Shown here: positions 12,238-22,869 of the stretch, in pieces | Layout: every line of letters begins with the position of its first letter | Numbering within the stretch: position 1 is the stretch's first letter | Origin: Dreissena polymorpha | Lineage: Eukaryota; Mollusca; Bivalvia; Myida; Dreissenidae | Reading direction: 5' to 3' | Length of the DNA stretch: 64,000 nucleotides | Assembly: GCF_020536995.1 (NCBI RefSeq) | Contig: NC_068365.1 | Span: 34,470,567 to 34,534,566 of the forward strand | Translations under genes and position numbers: made by a program | The notes under the pieces: generated by a model | The model's database searches: none | What the model was told of the DNA's origin: nothing | Seen by the model: only the letters and a program-made list of their open reading frames with translations

Positions 12238-14470
12238 TTGTTTCAACACCCAAATAAGAATAAACTACACGACACCATCTCTATGGAATAATACAATGCG
12301 CTGGTAACTTGTTTTAATTTATGATCTTCCGTAGGTAATTATTAATGATATTTGCGGAGGATATGACAATAAGACCTTAAATTTAATCCAGATACTTTAA
12401 AGTAATGAGATATCCGAAGCCATTCATTATTAATGCAATAAATATTAAAAATAATGATACATGCACAAAACCCTTAGCATATTATATATTTCATTGTGAA
12501 TATTTTAATTTAACACAACTGAATGGTGTAAGAAAGCAATATATTGCATTTATAGTATTCCAATCGCCATTAAAGACATGTGTTACTAGTCTGTGTAGTG
12601 AACAGTTAATTATTTGGGTTAAATATCAGCATTATGGTTCAAATAACGTTTCTCTTGTTAGCAAACCATTGATACGTACATGCTTATGAAACACAGTGAC
12701 ATTTTGAAGTAATCTGTGTCTGACATCAACATAAAGGCGTAACAATAATGCGTTTCCGTATTTCTAGTTATTCTGATGCATAAACAATATTTGCCCGCGA
12801 TTAAAAAAAGAATGAAAAGTATTTTAAATTTTGAAATCCGGTCAGGTCCTTTTTTTGAGAGCATGGCCTTCCGTTTTGTGGAACAATAATCGACGAAATT
12901 GAAAAAGAAGAAGACATTTTCCATAGTAAACTTAAAATAAAAATTGCATCAATTTAAAGACATTATTATAGGAGAGGGCCTTCCACTTCGGGGAAGGGGC
13001 CTACATACGGCTCTATATAAAGAGTTTGCATTTTGTAGTTTTTCCGGACGCTCAATGCACCCAAAAGCACACCGAACAATGTCGAATAATGTTTGTCAAG
13101 CAAAATCAAAACAAGTCTCAAAACACGCTTTAAATAAAACTTAAAGAACAACTTACAAACTCACACGATATTGATTGTCGCTAAGCGCGAAATGTTCAAG
13201 CGTTATAAAAATGGACGAACTTCCGTGTCATGCGCGTTGGGTCGAGGTTACGTTATCACCTAAACATATAGCAGAAATACCCGAGCGGATTACGGAAGTT
13301 GCCGATCAACAAAATGATCGGTTATAGTATCAAATTATTTTTCCCATGATTTCAATCGTTTTAGGATATTTTTATATATAACACAATTTAATGATGAATC
13401 CCAAACAGTACAAATCTGGTCATTTTAATTTGCTATGATTGTCTAAACGATCCATACGTCGTAGAAGTGTTCATCTCTAAGTATCGTAGGGATCAACTAA
13501 GCATTGATACTTAGCAAATACTATACCTTTGACAGGGTTTGTAATCTACATTGATTTGATGGGGTCCACAGGAGTATGGTTGTTAATTCGAACAACACCG
13601 TTTGTCCCTTGTGTTTTTTCAGTATATTTCTGAACATTTTTAAATACTCGTTTAAATGATTTCTTTTGACCACATTTGTTTGTTTGATTTGATCCACGTA
13701 CATTAGCACACACGACGAGACATAATCATACAAACGACGCTGCATATCAAAAACGCAACAACGAGGTTTATGGTTTCAGAAAATAAGTTTGTTTTCACTA
13801 TTAACACTATATTAAAAGTTTTGTCCTTTATAGTAAGCCAATATAACACACTATGGAAAGATTGCAAGGAAAACCGTATTTAACAAGTCTCTTTCACTTT
13901 TTTAATGTGCAAGTGAAAACTATCGTTTGAAGTCTTTTACCTACCACTTCATTATGTATATTTCGGATTATACAATGTTAACAGGTTTATTACATGTATT
14001 ACCTCTTTGCAGACGCTTCTTCTCTGAAAAAAGAGGAAACAATAAATTAATATATGCATCATCAATGTGCCTTTCACGTCGGTAATGAGTTATATATACA
14101 CGAAAAAGTACGGATCAACGTATTTAACACAATTTGACTTTAACCCTTCACTTATCATTATCTGATAAGTATGCGTGTCCACATCAATACAATATAGACG
14201 TCCTATTTTATATCCGTATGAACAGTAACATTCTTAATAAATTTCCATTACAAACATGTCTTAAAAAGGATCGTTTTAATATTGTTATAAAGGCGTATGC
14301 AATAATTGCTAAAATAAAAGGGAAAGCATTTATTAATTATATCGTCAACACGCGTAATTTAAGTCTATCACGTTGACTCCAAAGAATCAAAAAACTAATT
14401 TACTCCTGAATCATATCATCTATACCATTCACTTGGAAGCAAAACATTTTAAACGTATACCTATGTTAAA
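12238..14470. repeat. Segmental duplication, copy B of module 1
   Basis: Second copy of 3193-5690. It joins module 4 (copy 2) directly on its left and module 3 on its right, so the order of modules differs from copy A. Confidence 0.85.
14003..14023 (-). CDS. Candidate 21-nt micro-exon (KKRLQR), second copy
   Basis: Same 21 nt and splice signals as 5181-5201: TTTTTTCAG before, GTAATA after. It sits between micro-exons 14754 and 11246 in the minus-strand order. Confidence 0.5.
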
Positions 14471-14880
14471 TACCAACATCCCGCAGGTTATGAAACATGC
14501 AAGGCCCTTATATTTATTTGCATCATGTCATGTCAACATTGTTTTTAACCGCTAACCTTATTGACTAACATATTAATAGCAAATTTAACATGTAATGACA
14601 TTTCTCCCAGCGTTCAAAAGAAAAAATAGTTTCTAAATTATTGTGCGCCAATGTGTATCTGCATGAAAACACATGTTTTCTAGTCATTAACATACCATTT
14701 GATTATTAAAATTGTGAATGATTAATTGCAAACATGGATATTTAATGTTCTACCTCTTTGACGACGCTCCTCTGCTGTAACAGAAAGGTATTATTAAATT
14801 AACATCGAGGCATTTATAGGCTTGATAACAAACATGTAACTTTTTACGTAGACTGCGATGTATACATAACGTATGATATG
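14470..14880. repeat. Segmental duplication, copy B of module 3
   Basis: Matches 7163-7570; abuts module 1 on the left and module 4 on the right at 'gtaagatattacat'. Confidence 0.85.
14754..14774 (-). CDS. Candidate 21-nt micro-exon (EERRQR)
   Basis: Minus strand: CCTTTCTGTTACAG, then 21 nt, then GTAGAA. Reads E-E-R-R-Q-R. Joined to its neighbours the split codons give Ala before it and Glu after it, so the spliced product continues as a charged helix. Confidence 0.5.
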
Positions 14881-15725
14881 GTAAGATATTACATACATAC
14901 ATACAAGCATATATTAAACATAGTATTTTAAGAACAGGTACTAGATGGGTATAAAACTGACATCAAAAGCATACGTAAGGGAATATAAAATATATCAATT
15001 GCTTCGTATCGTTCCAGGCCCCAAGAAGCGTATAGGGTTTCATACCAGGGGTACGAAGGTTATACACTCATAAACATGGTTTCAAGGCAGCATGGAGTAG
15101 CACTTAGGGGTTTTGTAACGTATTGTTTAATATCTCTCATCTGAGTTTCATACCAAAACTTTTAGCAACAGTAATAGTTATTTCATTCTGATGTTTATTG
15201 TCATAACCCTGACAAATTAAACTATTCAATATATACATTGTTAGTTTTAATTCAAACACATGCATGCTTTTATTTGATATAATGTTCTTGGCATTTCTAT
15301 TTGATGGCTTTATAAAATTTACTTAGTTTTAAGTTATACACCAACACAGTAAAACTCCGGCTCAGTCAGTCGATTAAGTTGTTTTATTAGCGACCCGATG
15401 TAAATTGTTTGCAATGGACAATAAGCCAAACGACATACACTCAATCAACACGAATAAACGCACACATTCACTCATTAAAACTGATTGAACTGCTTTGCGA
15501 AATTGAAACATCAATGCAAATCATTGAGATTTGATGTATAGGTCTATTATATGATTCTGCAACATATACAAGTTTTGTTTAAAATTCACTTCAGGTGTGT
15601 TTTATAAAAAGTCGAATTCGGTAAATGACTATTTATACCGGTAGAAATCAATCTATTTACCTAACAGCATTTGAAATGATATCGTCCTATAAAGGGAGCA
15701 GTATGTTTAAAGTTGTTACTTTTTT
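14880..15725. repeat. Module 4 of the duplications, copy 3 of 3
   Basis: Near copy of 11400-12236. Confidence 0.85.
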
Positions 15726-15754
15726 TGTTATTTGCCATTTCAGGCAAGAGTTAG

Positions 15755-16720
15755 CAAAGCGACTCAGTTAAAACAAGCGGAAAGGCTCCATAAAGAGACA
15801 AACTTAAGAAGAAAAGCGTTCTTGAGAACACGTAAGTGTGGCAATGTGTCGATGTTCTGGCCATTATGTCTAATAATATTCTAACTATAATTCAGTATTA
15901 GAACATGTTTTGTTGTGACCTACCACATAAAAAAAGTAAAATAAGATCACACAGCTGAATATTTTAAATAAAGATTGAGAGGAAAACAAACTATTTGTTT
16001 GCATATAAAGTATATATTAACCATGTAACAACAATATGTAGTTGACAAATATACGATCTATATACAAAATATGTGTCTTTTTGTTAAAGAAACAGAACGT
16101 GTTAAATTGATTATTCTTTGCGAATCTAAAAAAAATAATTAAACAGTCGCTTTGTGTCTAGTTTCAACCCCTATTGATTTATTTAAACAATATATTTTAT
16201 CGTCAATATTTAGGGCTACATATCGAGAATTAAACAACTCTCAACACGTTTTGTACAGATAATTATATTTAAAAGTGCGAACATTGGAGAAAACTTACCT
16301 TCTCGGCGAAACTTCGACAATTCTAAAAATAAAAGACAAAGTTATGTAAAAAAATGTTTTCTCAAGTTGTGTATGATATATTTAAATACAAGCATATTAT
16401 GAGCAGGAACTGGACTGAGGAGTTATGTACGTTTGTTATGAAAAGTTGCAACCACGAATTAACGGTAAAACAAACTGGCAAAAAGTATACTAGGGGTAAA
16501 CAAGTGTGTGCAAGAATTGAACTTTAACAAAAGTTTGTATAAGTGTCAAGCATTGTTAAATGGTATGTCAAAAGCAGAAAATGGACAGACAGATAGACTT
16601 ATGAAAATCGTCTTCGTACTAAAATATACAATTATTATCAGGTCTTATATATAGCCAGCTATTCATTATAGGACACAGTGAAATTCGAAAAGCTATATCA
16701 GTCGAAAAATTCAACGTGAA
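15755..16720. repeat. Segmental duplication, copy B of module 2
   Basis: Matches 6163-7140. Followed at 16726 by the start of a third copy of the module 1 right end. Confidence 0.8.
16299..16322 (-). CDS. Candidate 24-nt micro-exon (LSKFRRE)
   Basis: Minus strand: TCTTTTATTTTTAG, then 24 nt, then a consensus donor GTAAGT. Reads L-S-K-F-R-R-E in the array phase. It is the first recognisable exon in minus-strand order; no signal-peptide or start exon was found upstream. Confidence 0.5.
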
Positions 16721-16794
16721 TTATATCGTCAAATGTTATATCGTCAACACGCGCAATTTAAGTCTAGTACATTGACTCCAAAGAAACAAATGTT

Positions 16795-18262
16795 AAATTA
16801 TACAAGAGCACCGCCTTGCGGGTGCAGACCGCTCATCTATTTTGTTTTTAAAGGTGAAGGGACTCTCAATTTAAATCACAAAAGAGTGAGAGGTGGAGTG
16901 AAGAGGGGTGTATAGTGTGGGGATGTGGACATTTATTACATTATCTTCCAAAAATGCGGAAAAAAAAATTTCGGGAGGGGGGGGGGGATTCTTGGGTGCG
17001 ATGGTTGGACAGTATTTCAAAATAAAAATAATAAAAATAAATATTTGTGTTTTTTAACCTTTTTAACCGTTTCAAAAAAAAATTGGGGAGTGGGGTGGGG
17101 GGGGGTATAGTGTGAGGGTGTAGTGGTTATTTGTGAGATGATCTTAAAAAAAAAATAGGGGGGGAAGGGGGGGGGAAAGGGGGGGAAGGGGGGGAAGGGG
17201 GGGGGAAGGGAGGGAGGGCACGGGGGATGGTTTGGGTGGAGTCTATTGTGGTATGTCAGGTAAGAGTAGTTTTGTCAAAGTATCAATCAAATCTAATCAT
17301 AAATAAAGAAGTTATGGCAATTTTAGCAAAATTAAATAATTTTACATTGAGAGTCAAAGTCATTCAAAGGTCAAGGTAAAATTCAACTTGCCAGGTACAG
17401 TAACCTCATGATAGCATGAAAGTATTTGAAGTTTGAAAGCAATAGCCTTAATACTTTAGAAGTAAAGTGGATCGAAACACAAAATTTAACCATATATTCA
17501 AAATTACTAAGTCAAAAAAGGGCCATAATTCCGTAAAAATGACAACCAGAGTTATGCAACTTGTCCTTTTACTGTCCCATTATGACAGTTTGCGAGTGTT
17601 CCAAGTATGAAAGCAATATCTATGATACTTTAGGGGTAAAGTGGACCAAAACACAAAACTTAACCAAATTTTCAATTTTCTAAGTATAAAGGGCCCATAA
17701 TTCCGCCCAAATGCCAGTCAGAGTTACATAACTTTGCCTGCACAGTCCCCTTATGATAGTTAATAAGTGTTGCAAGTATGAAAGCAATAGCTTTGATACT
17801 GTAGGAATAAAGTGGACCTAAACAAAAAACTTAACCAAATTTTCAATTTTCTAAGTATAAAAAGGGCACATAATTCTGTCAAAATGCCAGTCAGAGTTTC
17901 ATAACTTTGCCTGCACAGTCCCTTTATGATAGTTAGTAAGTGTTGCAAGTATGAAAGCAATAGCTTTGATAATTAAGGAATAAAATGGACCTAAACACAA
18001 AACTTAACCAAAATTTTCAATTTTCTAAGTATAAAAAGGGCACATAATTCTGTCAAAATGCACGCCAGAGTTATCTAACTTTGCCTGCCCAGTCCCCTCA
18101 TGATAGTAAGTAAGTGTACCAAGTTTGAATGCAATAGCATTGATACTTTCTGAGAAAAGTGGACCTAAACGCAAAACTTAACCGGACGCCGACGCCAACG
18201 CCGACGCCGACGCCAAGGTGATAAAAATAGCTCATAATTTAAAAAAAAAAAATAGATCAGCT
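16795..18262 (+). repeat. Composite repeat element inserted in a duplicated block
   Basis: Begins 'acaagagcaccgcc' and ends with a (gacgcc)n tract, 'aaggtgataaaaatagctc' and an A-run. Its flanks are pieces of module 1 (16726-16795 and 18262-18330), so it landed in a third copy of that module. Inside are a very G-rich part (16965-17225) and a tandem array of about 172-bp units whose 'gggccataatt'-like boxes start at 17520, 17691, 17864 and 18038. A related element lies at 37920-39065. No coding capacity was seen. Confidence 0.8.
16965..17225 (+). repeat. G-rich tract, likely quadruplex-forming
   Basis: Repeated runs of 4-9 G separated by 1-3 A, densest at 17157-17225. A similar tract occurs in the related element at 38390-38435. 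Confidence 0.7.
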
Positions 18263-18329
18263 AAAAATACTTAATTTCTTTATACCATGCCGCCCTAAGC
18301 AGTATTACATCGGCTCTACGATCATATGA

Positions 18330-19228
18330 TCTTAAAATAACCAACAGATAATTATACAAGAAATATGATATGTTTTTCGCAATACAGGTTTATCCGACTG
18401 CATGTTATTATCAATTAAATCTTCTTACACGGTCAAAGCTTGAAACTGAGATATAATAGGTTATTAAATAAAACAAATAATTATTATGATATAATTGTGA
18501 ATTATAAACTTTACCCTTATATACAAAGTGACACAATAAAAACAAAACAGAACACACGTGCATCACGTCGAACGTGAATGACTACTATTTTTAAAACAGG
18601 CATCGCTAAGTATAAAACTAGGTTTTGTTTACCAGGGGTGTCATTATTGTTTTCAATTACTATCATCCATTAAACCAATTTTTAACTGACGAAAGTAATA
18701 TAGTTAGGTCAAACAGGTTAGATGAACAAAATGAAATTAACAACTTAATTGCAAAATCCTAGTTTTATACAAACTAATGTAGCGTAAACGAGACTCGGTA
18801 ACAACACGAAGTGATTGCCGTACACTTTTAAACTAAGGCTATTCAAGAAATATTTTAACAGTTTAAACAATTTTACTGAAGTTCTTATCTTGAATTGATA
18901 GAGGTAAATAATACGACAAATATCGGAAGCGAATACCGTTAACAAAAGAATGAATATTGGAATCCCAAATATATGATACCCATGAAAGAATCGTTGTATT
19001 TGAATTTTATAATTTTAAACCGTGCTTTACCATGCGGTAAACCATCTCGATTTTTAAACGGTAGCTTGAATCGAAGGGACATACACGTGTACATCTTATT
19101 GTTAACACTGTGATTTGAAAAGGGAACTGAAATATTAAGGGGGGGGGGGGGGGTCAATTTATGTGATAAAGAAAAATACAAGTGACTTTCGATGTAGACA
19201 AACTTTTCAAGACTACTCTAGCAGCCAA
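18330..19228. other. No gene seen; region upstream of the first CARD-like gene
   Basis: AT-rich, with a G homopolymer at about 19139-19153. The frame of the downstream exon stays open back to this run but contains no earlier ATG; an extra 5' exon for the gene at 19229 could lie here but I cannot point to it. Confidence 0.4.
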
Positions 19229-21523
19229 ATGGATAATACAGAGGTGAAAAAGACAAGTGTAACAAAAGCGCATTCCTTCAGTGTTCAACCTACGATAAAG
19301 TACAACAGGCCACAAAGGACGAGCGTGTCGGATCCATTGCTGAAAGGTTATTTTTTTACATTTCTATATAACACTCATACTATGTATAAAAATATAAATA
19401 ATTAAACTCAACAAATACTATCAGGAGAGGAATGCGCATCATGTAGTCTGCTACTTAAGGCATATTACTAATTGCCATGTAGTAATATTGTATAAGAAGG
19501 AAGTCTAAAAATATAGAAATAAACGCATCGTAATTCTTTGAATTTTTATTTTAATTGATATGAATCAATTGAATCAATTTAGTGATTTTGATAAAAAGGG
19601 CAGCTTCACATGTTTGATTAAATATATTAAACGTCAGCAGACAAACTACAATTATTGAATCCCCGAAAAAAATATGGAAGTGAAATTTGTATCGTTCATT
19701 CTACATTTTGTTTTTAAATATAAGCACATGTTCAGAGGAGGTAATCACATGATAGGAAAGATTGCGACGTCCATGCCGAGACAGTTATTTTCCGCCGGTT
19801 TATACCCCTTTATTAATTTTATTTGATATTTAAATGACGCTTACTTTCTAGCCATATCATTACAAAGGTGATTAAGGTTTGTTTCGTGTTAACATTCGGT
19901 TTATAGCTCAACTTTCAACTCACATTTTTTTAGTGTGGAGCTGTAATAAGGTCATCCTGCAAAGAAATTTCGCAACGAGTAAAGTCGAGATATAGAGCGA
20001 ATATTAATACGAAATAAACGTTAGTAAGTTTCTTTCCAGTATGGCTGGAATGTGAGCGGCATTTTAAAAAATCAACACAAGTAATAAAGTGTATTAAATG
20101 GCAAAACAAACCTTCCTCGGCATGGACGTCACCATCTTGACTATCACGTGATTATCCCTTCTAATGTTTAAGTCAACAAAAATGTTCTAGTAATTAAATA
20201 CTAAGAGCGTTCAGTGAATAAATAAGTCCATAAAGTCATAAAACACAAAAATAAACTTCGTCTTTTTTATTTGAAGCTCAAATTGAACAGCACGAAGCGT
20301 TCAGAAGAGAATGCTTGTCGAAAGCAATACAGTGTAACTTGCCTGACATAGTGGAAAGAACAAAACCACGCAAGCGTATACCACTACCTGACGGACTGAG
20401 CGATGAGGAAATAGCCTTTATCCAAAGTAGAAGTATAAGGAAAAACAACAATTTAAGGAAGCTATTAGTGGTTCTTGTGAAGAAAGATTTCGTGACAATG
20501 ACTAGATGGGTAAGCAGTAATTTGGACGAATGTGTTCAGCAGATGATACAAAACATCTATGATGAATTCCGTGATGAAGAACTCAATACAACCAAATTTA
20601 GATGTCTACGCTGTAGAATTGCCCTAGTCACATGCGTTAGCCATGAGGCAGACGCATTTAAAAGTGCAGAAATTTTATCGGATGAACTATATGTCAAGGT
20701 CATAGATACCGATCTCAAGGTTGGGGCTCAAGAAATAGTTTGGAATAATGTTTTTGAAGAGTGCGCATGCTCACAGAGTCAACAAAGAGTGCAGTGTGCC
20801 TTCTTGGCTGTTTTCTATAACCTAATTGACAAAAGTACGGGTAAAGTAAAGAGAGATTACGAAGCTATTTATGATGACATTTCCAAGCTTAATTCTGATT
20901 CCAAAGACTTACTATTATGCCAATGCCAAAAACTTTGCTCATCAGCATTTCACCCTGTATCATGTGTCAAGCTATACACGACGAGTAATCTGTCTCATAG
21001 TCCAAACCGAAGATCACCCACATCTGGATCTCCACATACTTTCCTGAAAGAAACAAAGGAGCCTGAGCCATTGGTGCTGTCAGAAAAACAAGGAAATCAA
21101 ACACCTGCTGAAAAACATGATTCAGAAATTTCAGATTTAGAACCCATGTCACCTCAGTCGGAATCAAGTATTTCCTCAGAAAGTTCAATGTCGACTGGAA
21201 GCAGTATCTACCACGGAAGCGTTGATATGTCTGATAAGGAATTTGGAACGTCGACTTCAAACAGAAGACGAGCGAAAAGAACAGACAGACACTTGACGTC
21301 ATCACATAATGCGGACCATGCTAACGACAAAAGGAACGCTTCGTTACGACTAATACCTGCAATGAATTTAGAGAAACCTTCTTCCGCGAGTACGATTCAT
21401 CAGTGCGTATCAAAAACAAGAATAATAACCAAAGCGGAAGACCGCAGACGATTTTTGGAAATACATAACGCTAAAAGCGTGTACGTTGACAGTTCAGTGG
21501 TCCGTGTCCATGATAGTGACTAA
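19229..21523 (+). CDS. Two-exon gene, tandem death-fold (CARD-like) protein, paralogue 1
   Basis: Exon 1 is 19229-19346, the intron 19347-20276 (GT-AG, phase 1) and exon 2 20277-21523; 454 codons plus stop. The first ATG in frame is taken as start, but a further 5' exon is possible because paralogue 2 has a longer exon 1. Seen in order: the motifs KAHSFS and RTSVSDPLLK; a helix-rich block HEAFRREC ... GLSDEEIAFIQ ... NNNLRKLLVVL ... WVSSNL whose hydrophobic pattern fits a CARD; a FRCLRCR cysteine pair; a second helical block with AEILSDELY ... VWNNVFEEC that also looks death-fold-like; a C-Q-C motif; a Ser-rich stretch; and a basic RRRAKR run. The CARD reading is inference from pattern and could be wrong. 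The gene structure is supported by its paralogue at 29312-31381, which has the same intron in the same phase. A role as an immune or cell-death adaptor is a guess. Confidence 0.75.
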
Positions 21524-21662
21524 TCATTTGAATAGCCGGAAATATGTGGAGCAATAAGGCCAGTGTCGTAGCCACGCTGAGGCACACCGAGGCAGATGCC
21601 GAGGCTAAAATTTGCAGAGCAATGTTGAGATGACAAGGAAAAAAGGAAAATTTATGTCAAAG

Positions 21663-21668
21663 AATAAA
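21663..21668 (+). promoter_or_regulatory. Possible poly(A) signal AATAAA for paralogue 1
   Basis: AATAAA 140 nt after the stop at 21523. It lies inside the inserted TIR element, so if used, the 3' UTR end is supplied by the element. Confidence 0.35.
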
Positions 21669-21882
21669 ATCTATATAAGAAATTGAGGCAATTTAATGAA
21701 TTTTAGGCACTATGATATTCACAAACAAATATTATCATTGAGTACAATTGGTTCATGTTGAGGCAGATAATTATTTCAATTTAATTACTTCAATTGATGC
21801 CAAAATGGCTCAGACCAAATGATTTGGAAAATCCGTATATTAAACAAAGCGTCGCACTGTACACTTCGATGCTATAATCGTG

Positions 21883-22078
21883 ATGGACATCGGAACGTAC
21901 CGAGCTAGCATCGGGTGTTTTACGGCCAGGTCTGGGTCTATTTTTGACATGAACACACTTCGGGTGGTTGGCGTTTTCGGCTTTATTGGTATGCTCCTCT
22001 TTATTGCCGGCGTCGAGATGAATGCGGGACAGTTTAAGGTGGTGGGAATCTTTATTTACATTAGAATTTTCAAATTAT
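21883..22078 (+). pseudogene. Degenerate 2A-like leader peptide
   Basis: Reading from ATG 21883 gives MDIGTYRASIGCF, then FDMNTLRVVGVFGFIG and MLLFIAGVEMNAGQ. A short YRxxIGxF start, a hydrophobic run and an ending close to G-[DV]-x-E-x-N-P-G-P is the layout of 2A-like leaders found at the start of many invertebrate LINE and STAND/NLR-type ORFs. The final box is not the canonical NPGP, so ribosome skipping is unlikely here. No following ORF was found. Identification rests on pattern memory alone. Confidence 0.45.
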
Positions 22079-22280
22079 GATATCCCGCGTATTAAACTTT
22101 TTTTGATATAAAGAAGTTCAAGTATTTTCTTTTTAATATTCAATGCAGTTGATGATAGAACTGACAGAAAATGATGACGCAGTGCTAAAACAAAATTTTA
22201 CACAAGAAAATTGGAAAAAAAATGGCCAGAAACTTTACTGATTTAAGTCAAATATTTGTACTCCTCATAATAATCAATAT

Positions 22281-22371
22281 GTCCCTGTGACGCAATCGGT
22301 AACGCGACAGACTCTGGATCCATTGACCATTATTATATTGTCACTGCGTTGGTTCGAACCCCAGTAGGTCC
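22281..22371 (+). tRNA. tRNA-like (pseudo-tRNA/SINE head) unit
   Basis: Has an A-box-like 'tgacgcaatcgg', a B box 'ggttcgaacccc' and a T7 run just after it (pol III stop). The middle is about 15-20 bases longer than a normal tRNA and the acceptor ends do not pair well, so this is a tRNA-derived pseudogene rather than a working tRNA. The 'gactctggatc' segment is closest to tRNA-Trp, whose loop reads gactccagatc. Confidence 0.5.
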
Positions 22372-22869
22372 GTTTTTTTCCAAATAACTTCGATCAATGA
22401 TCCTTTTTATATGTGCTTATGATTGAAAACGCTTTTGATTTAATTTATTTAAACATTCTGTTCAACCATTAAGTATGTACCGGTATCGTATGTAAGTTTA
22501 AATTATGGCTTGTATGAGAGAGATGAGTATAATTTTTTTCATTTTCTATCTAACTTCAAATGAATTATATGACGATTTTTCTGTAGTTAAGGTTGTTACA
22601 TGATTGCAACTTCAAACATCGTTTATGGTAACAGAATCTAAAACTGACAATAAACATGTAGAATATTTTTGTTAACTTTATTGATACTAAACGGTCATAT
22701 GTAGCGTCCACGATTTCGATAATTTAGGTATAAAATGTGGTTTAAATGGCCTTTAAAACGCACCAGAGACGTTTTAGGTAGAACAAAAATTAAGGGGGGG
22801 GGGGGCGGACCCCCCTAGAATGACATAAGATACTGCCTCGGCTAAAATTTGGGTCTGGCTACGCCACTG

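Larger units (their letters stand above)
21561..22869. mobile_element. DNA transposon-like element with 14-bp TIRs
   Basis: Left end CAGTGTCGTAGCCA (21561-21574) and right end, reverse complemented, CAGTGGCGTAGCCA (22856-22869) match at 13 of 14 bases and are flanked directly by AAGGC on both sides. 'CAGTGGCGTAGCC' ends are common in hAT-like elements, but those usually make 8-bp duplications, so the superfamily is uncertain. Subterminal 'ccgaggca' boxes occur at both ends. Inside lie a 2A-like leader reading frame (21883-22078), a tRNA-like unit (22281-22371) and a G/C homopolymer near 22795-22816. No transposase was seen; probably non-autonomous or composite. It starts about 40 bp after the stop codon of the gene to its left. 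Confidence 0.65.

Noticed and set aside
4077-13151. Two similar 66-codon plus frames (4077-4277 and 12944-13144) and their antisense twins
   Set aside because: They are alike only because they lie in duplicated module 1. The protein is low in complexity, no splice or start context was seen, and the antisense frames are equally open.
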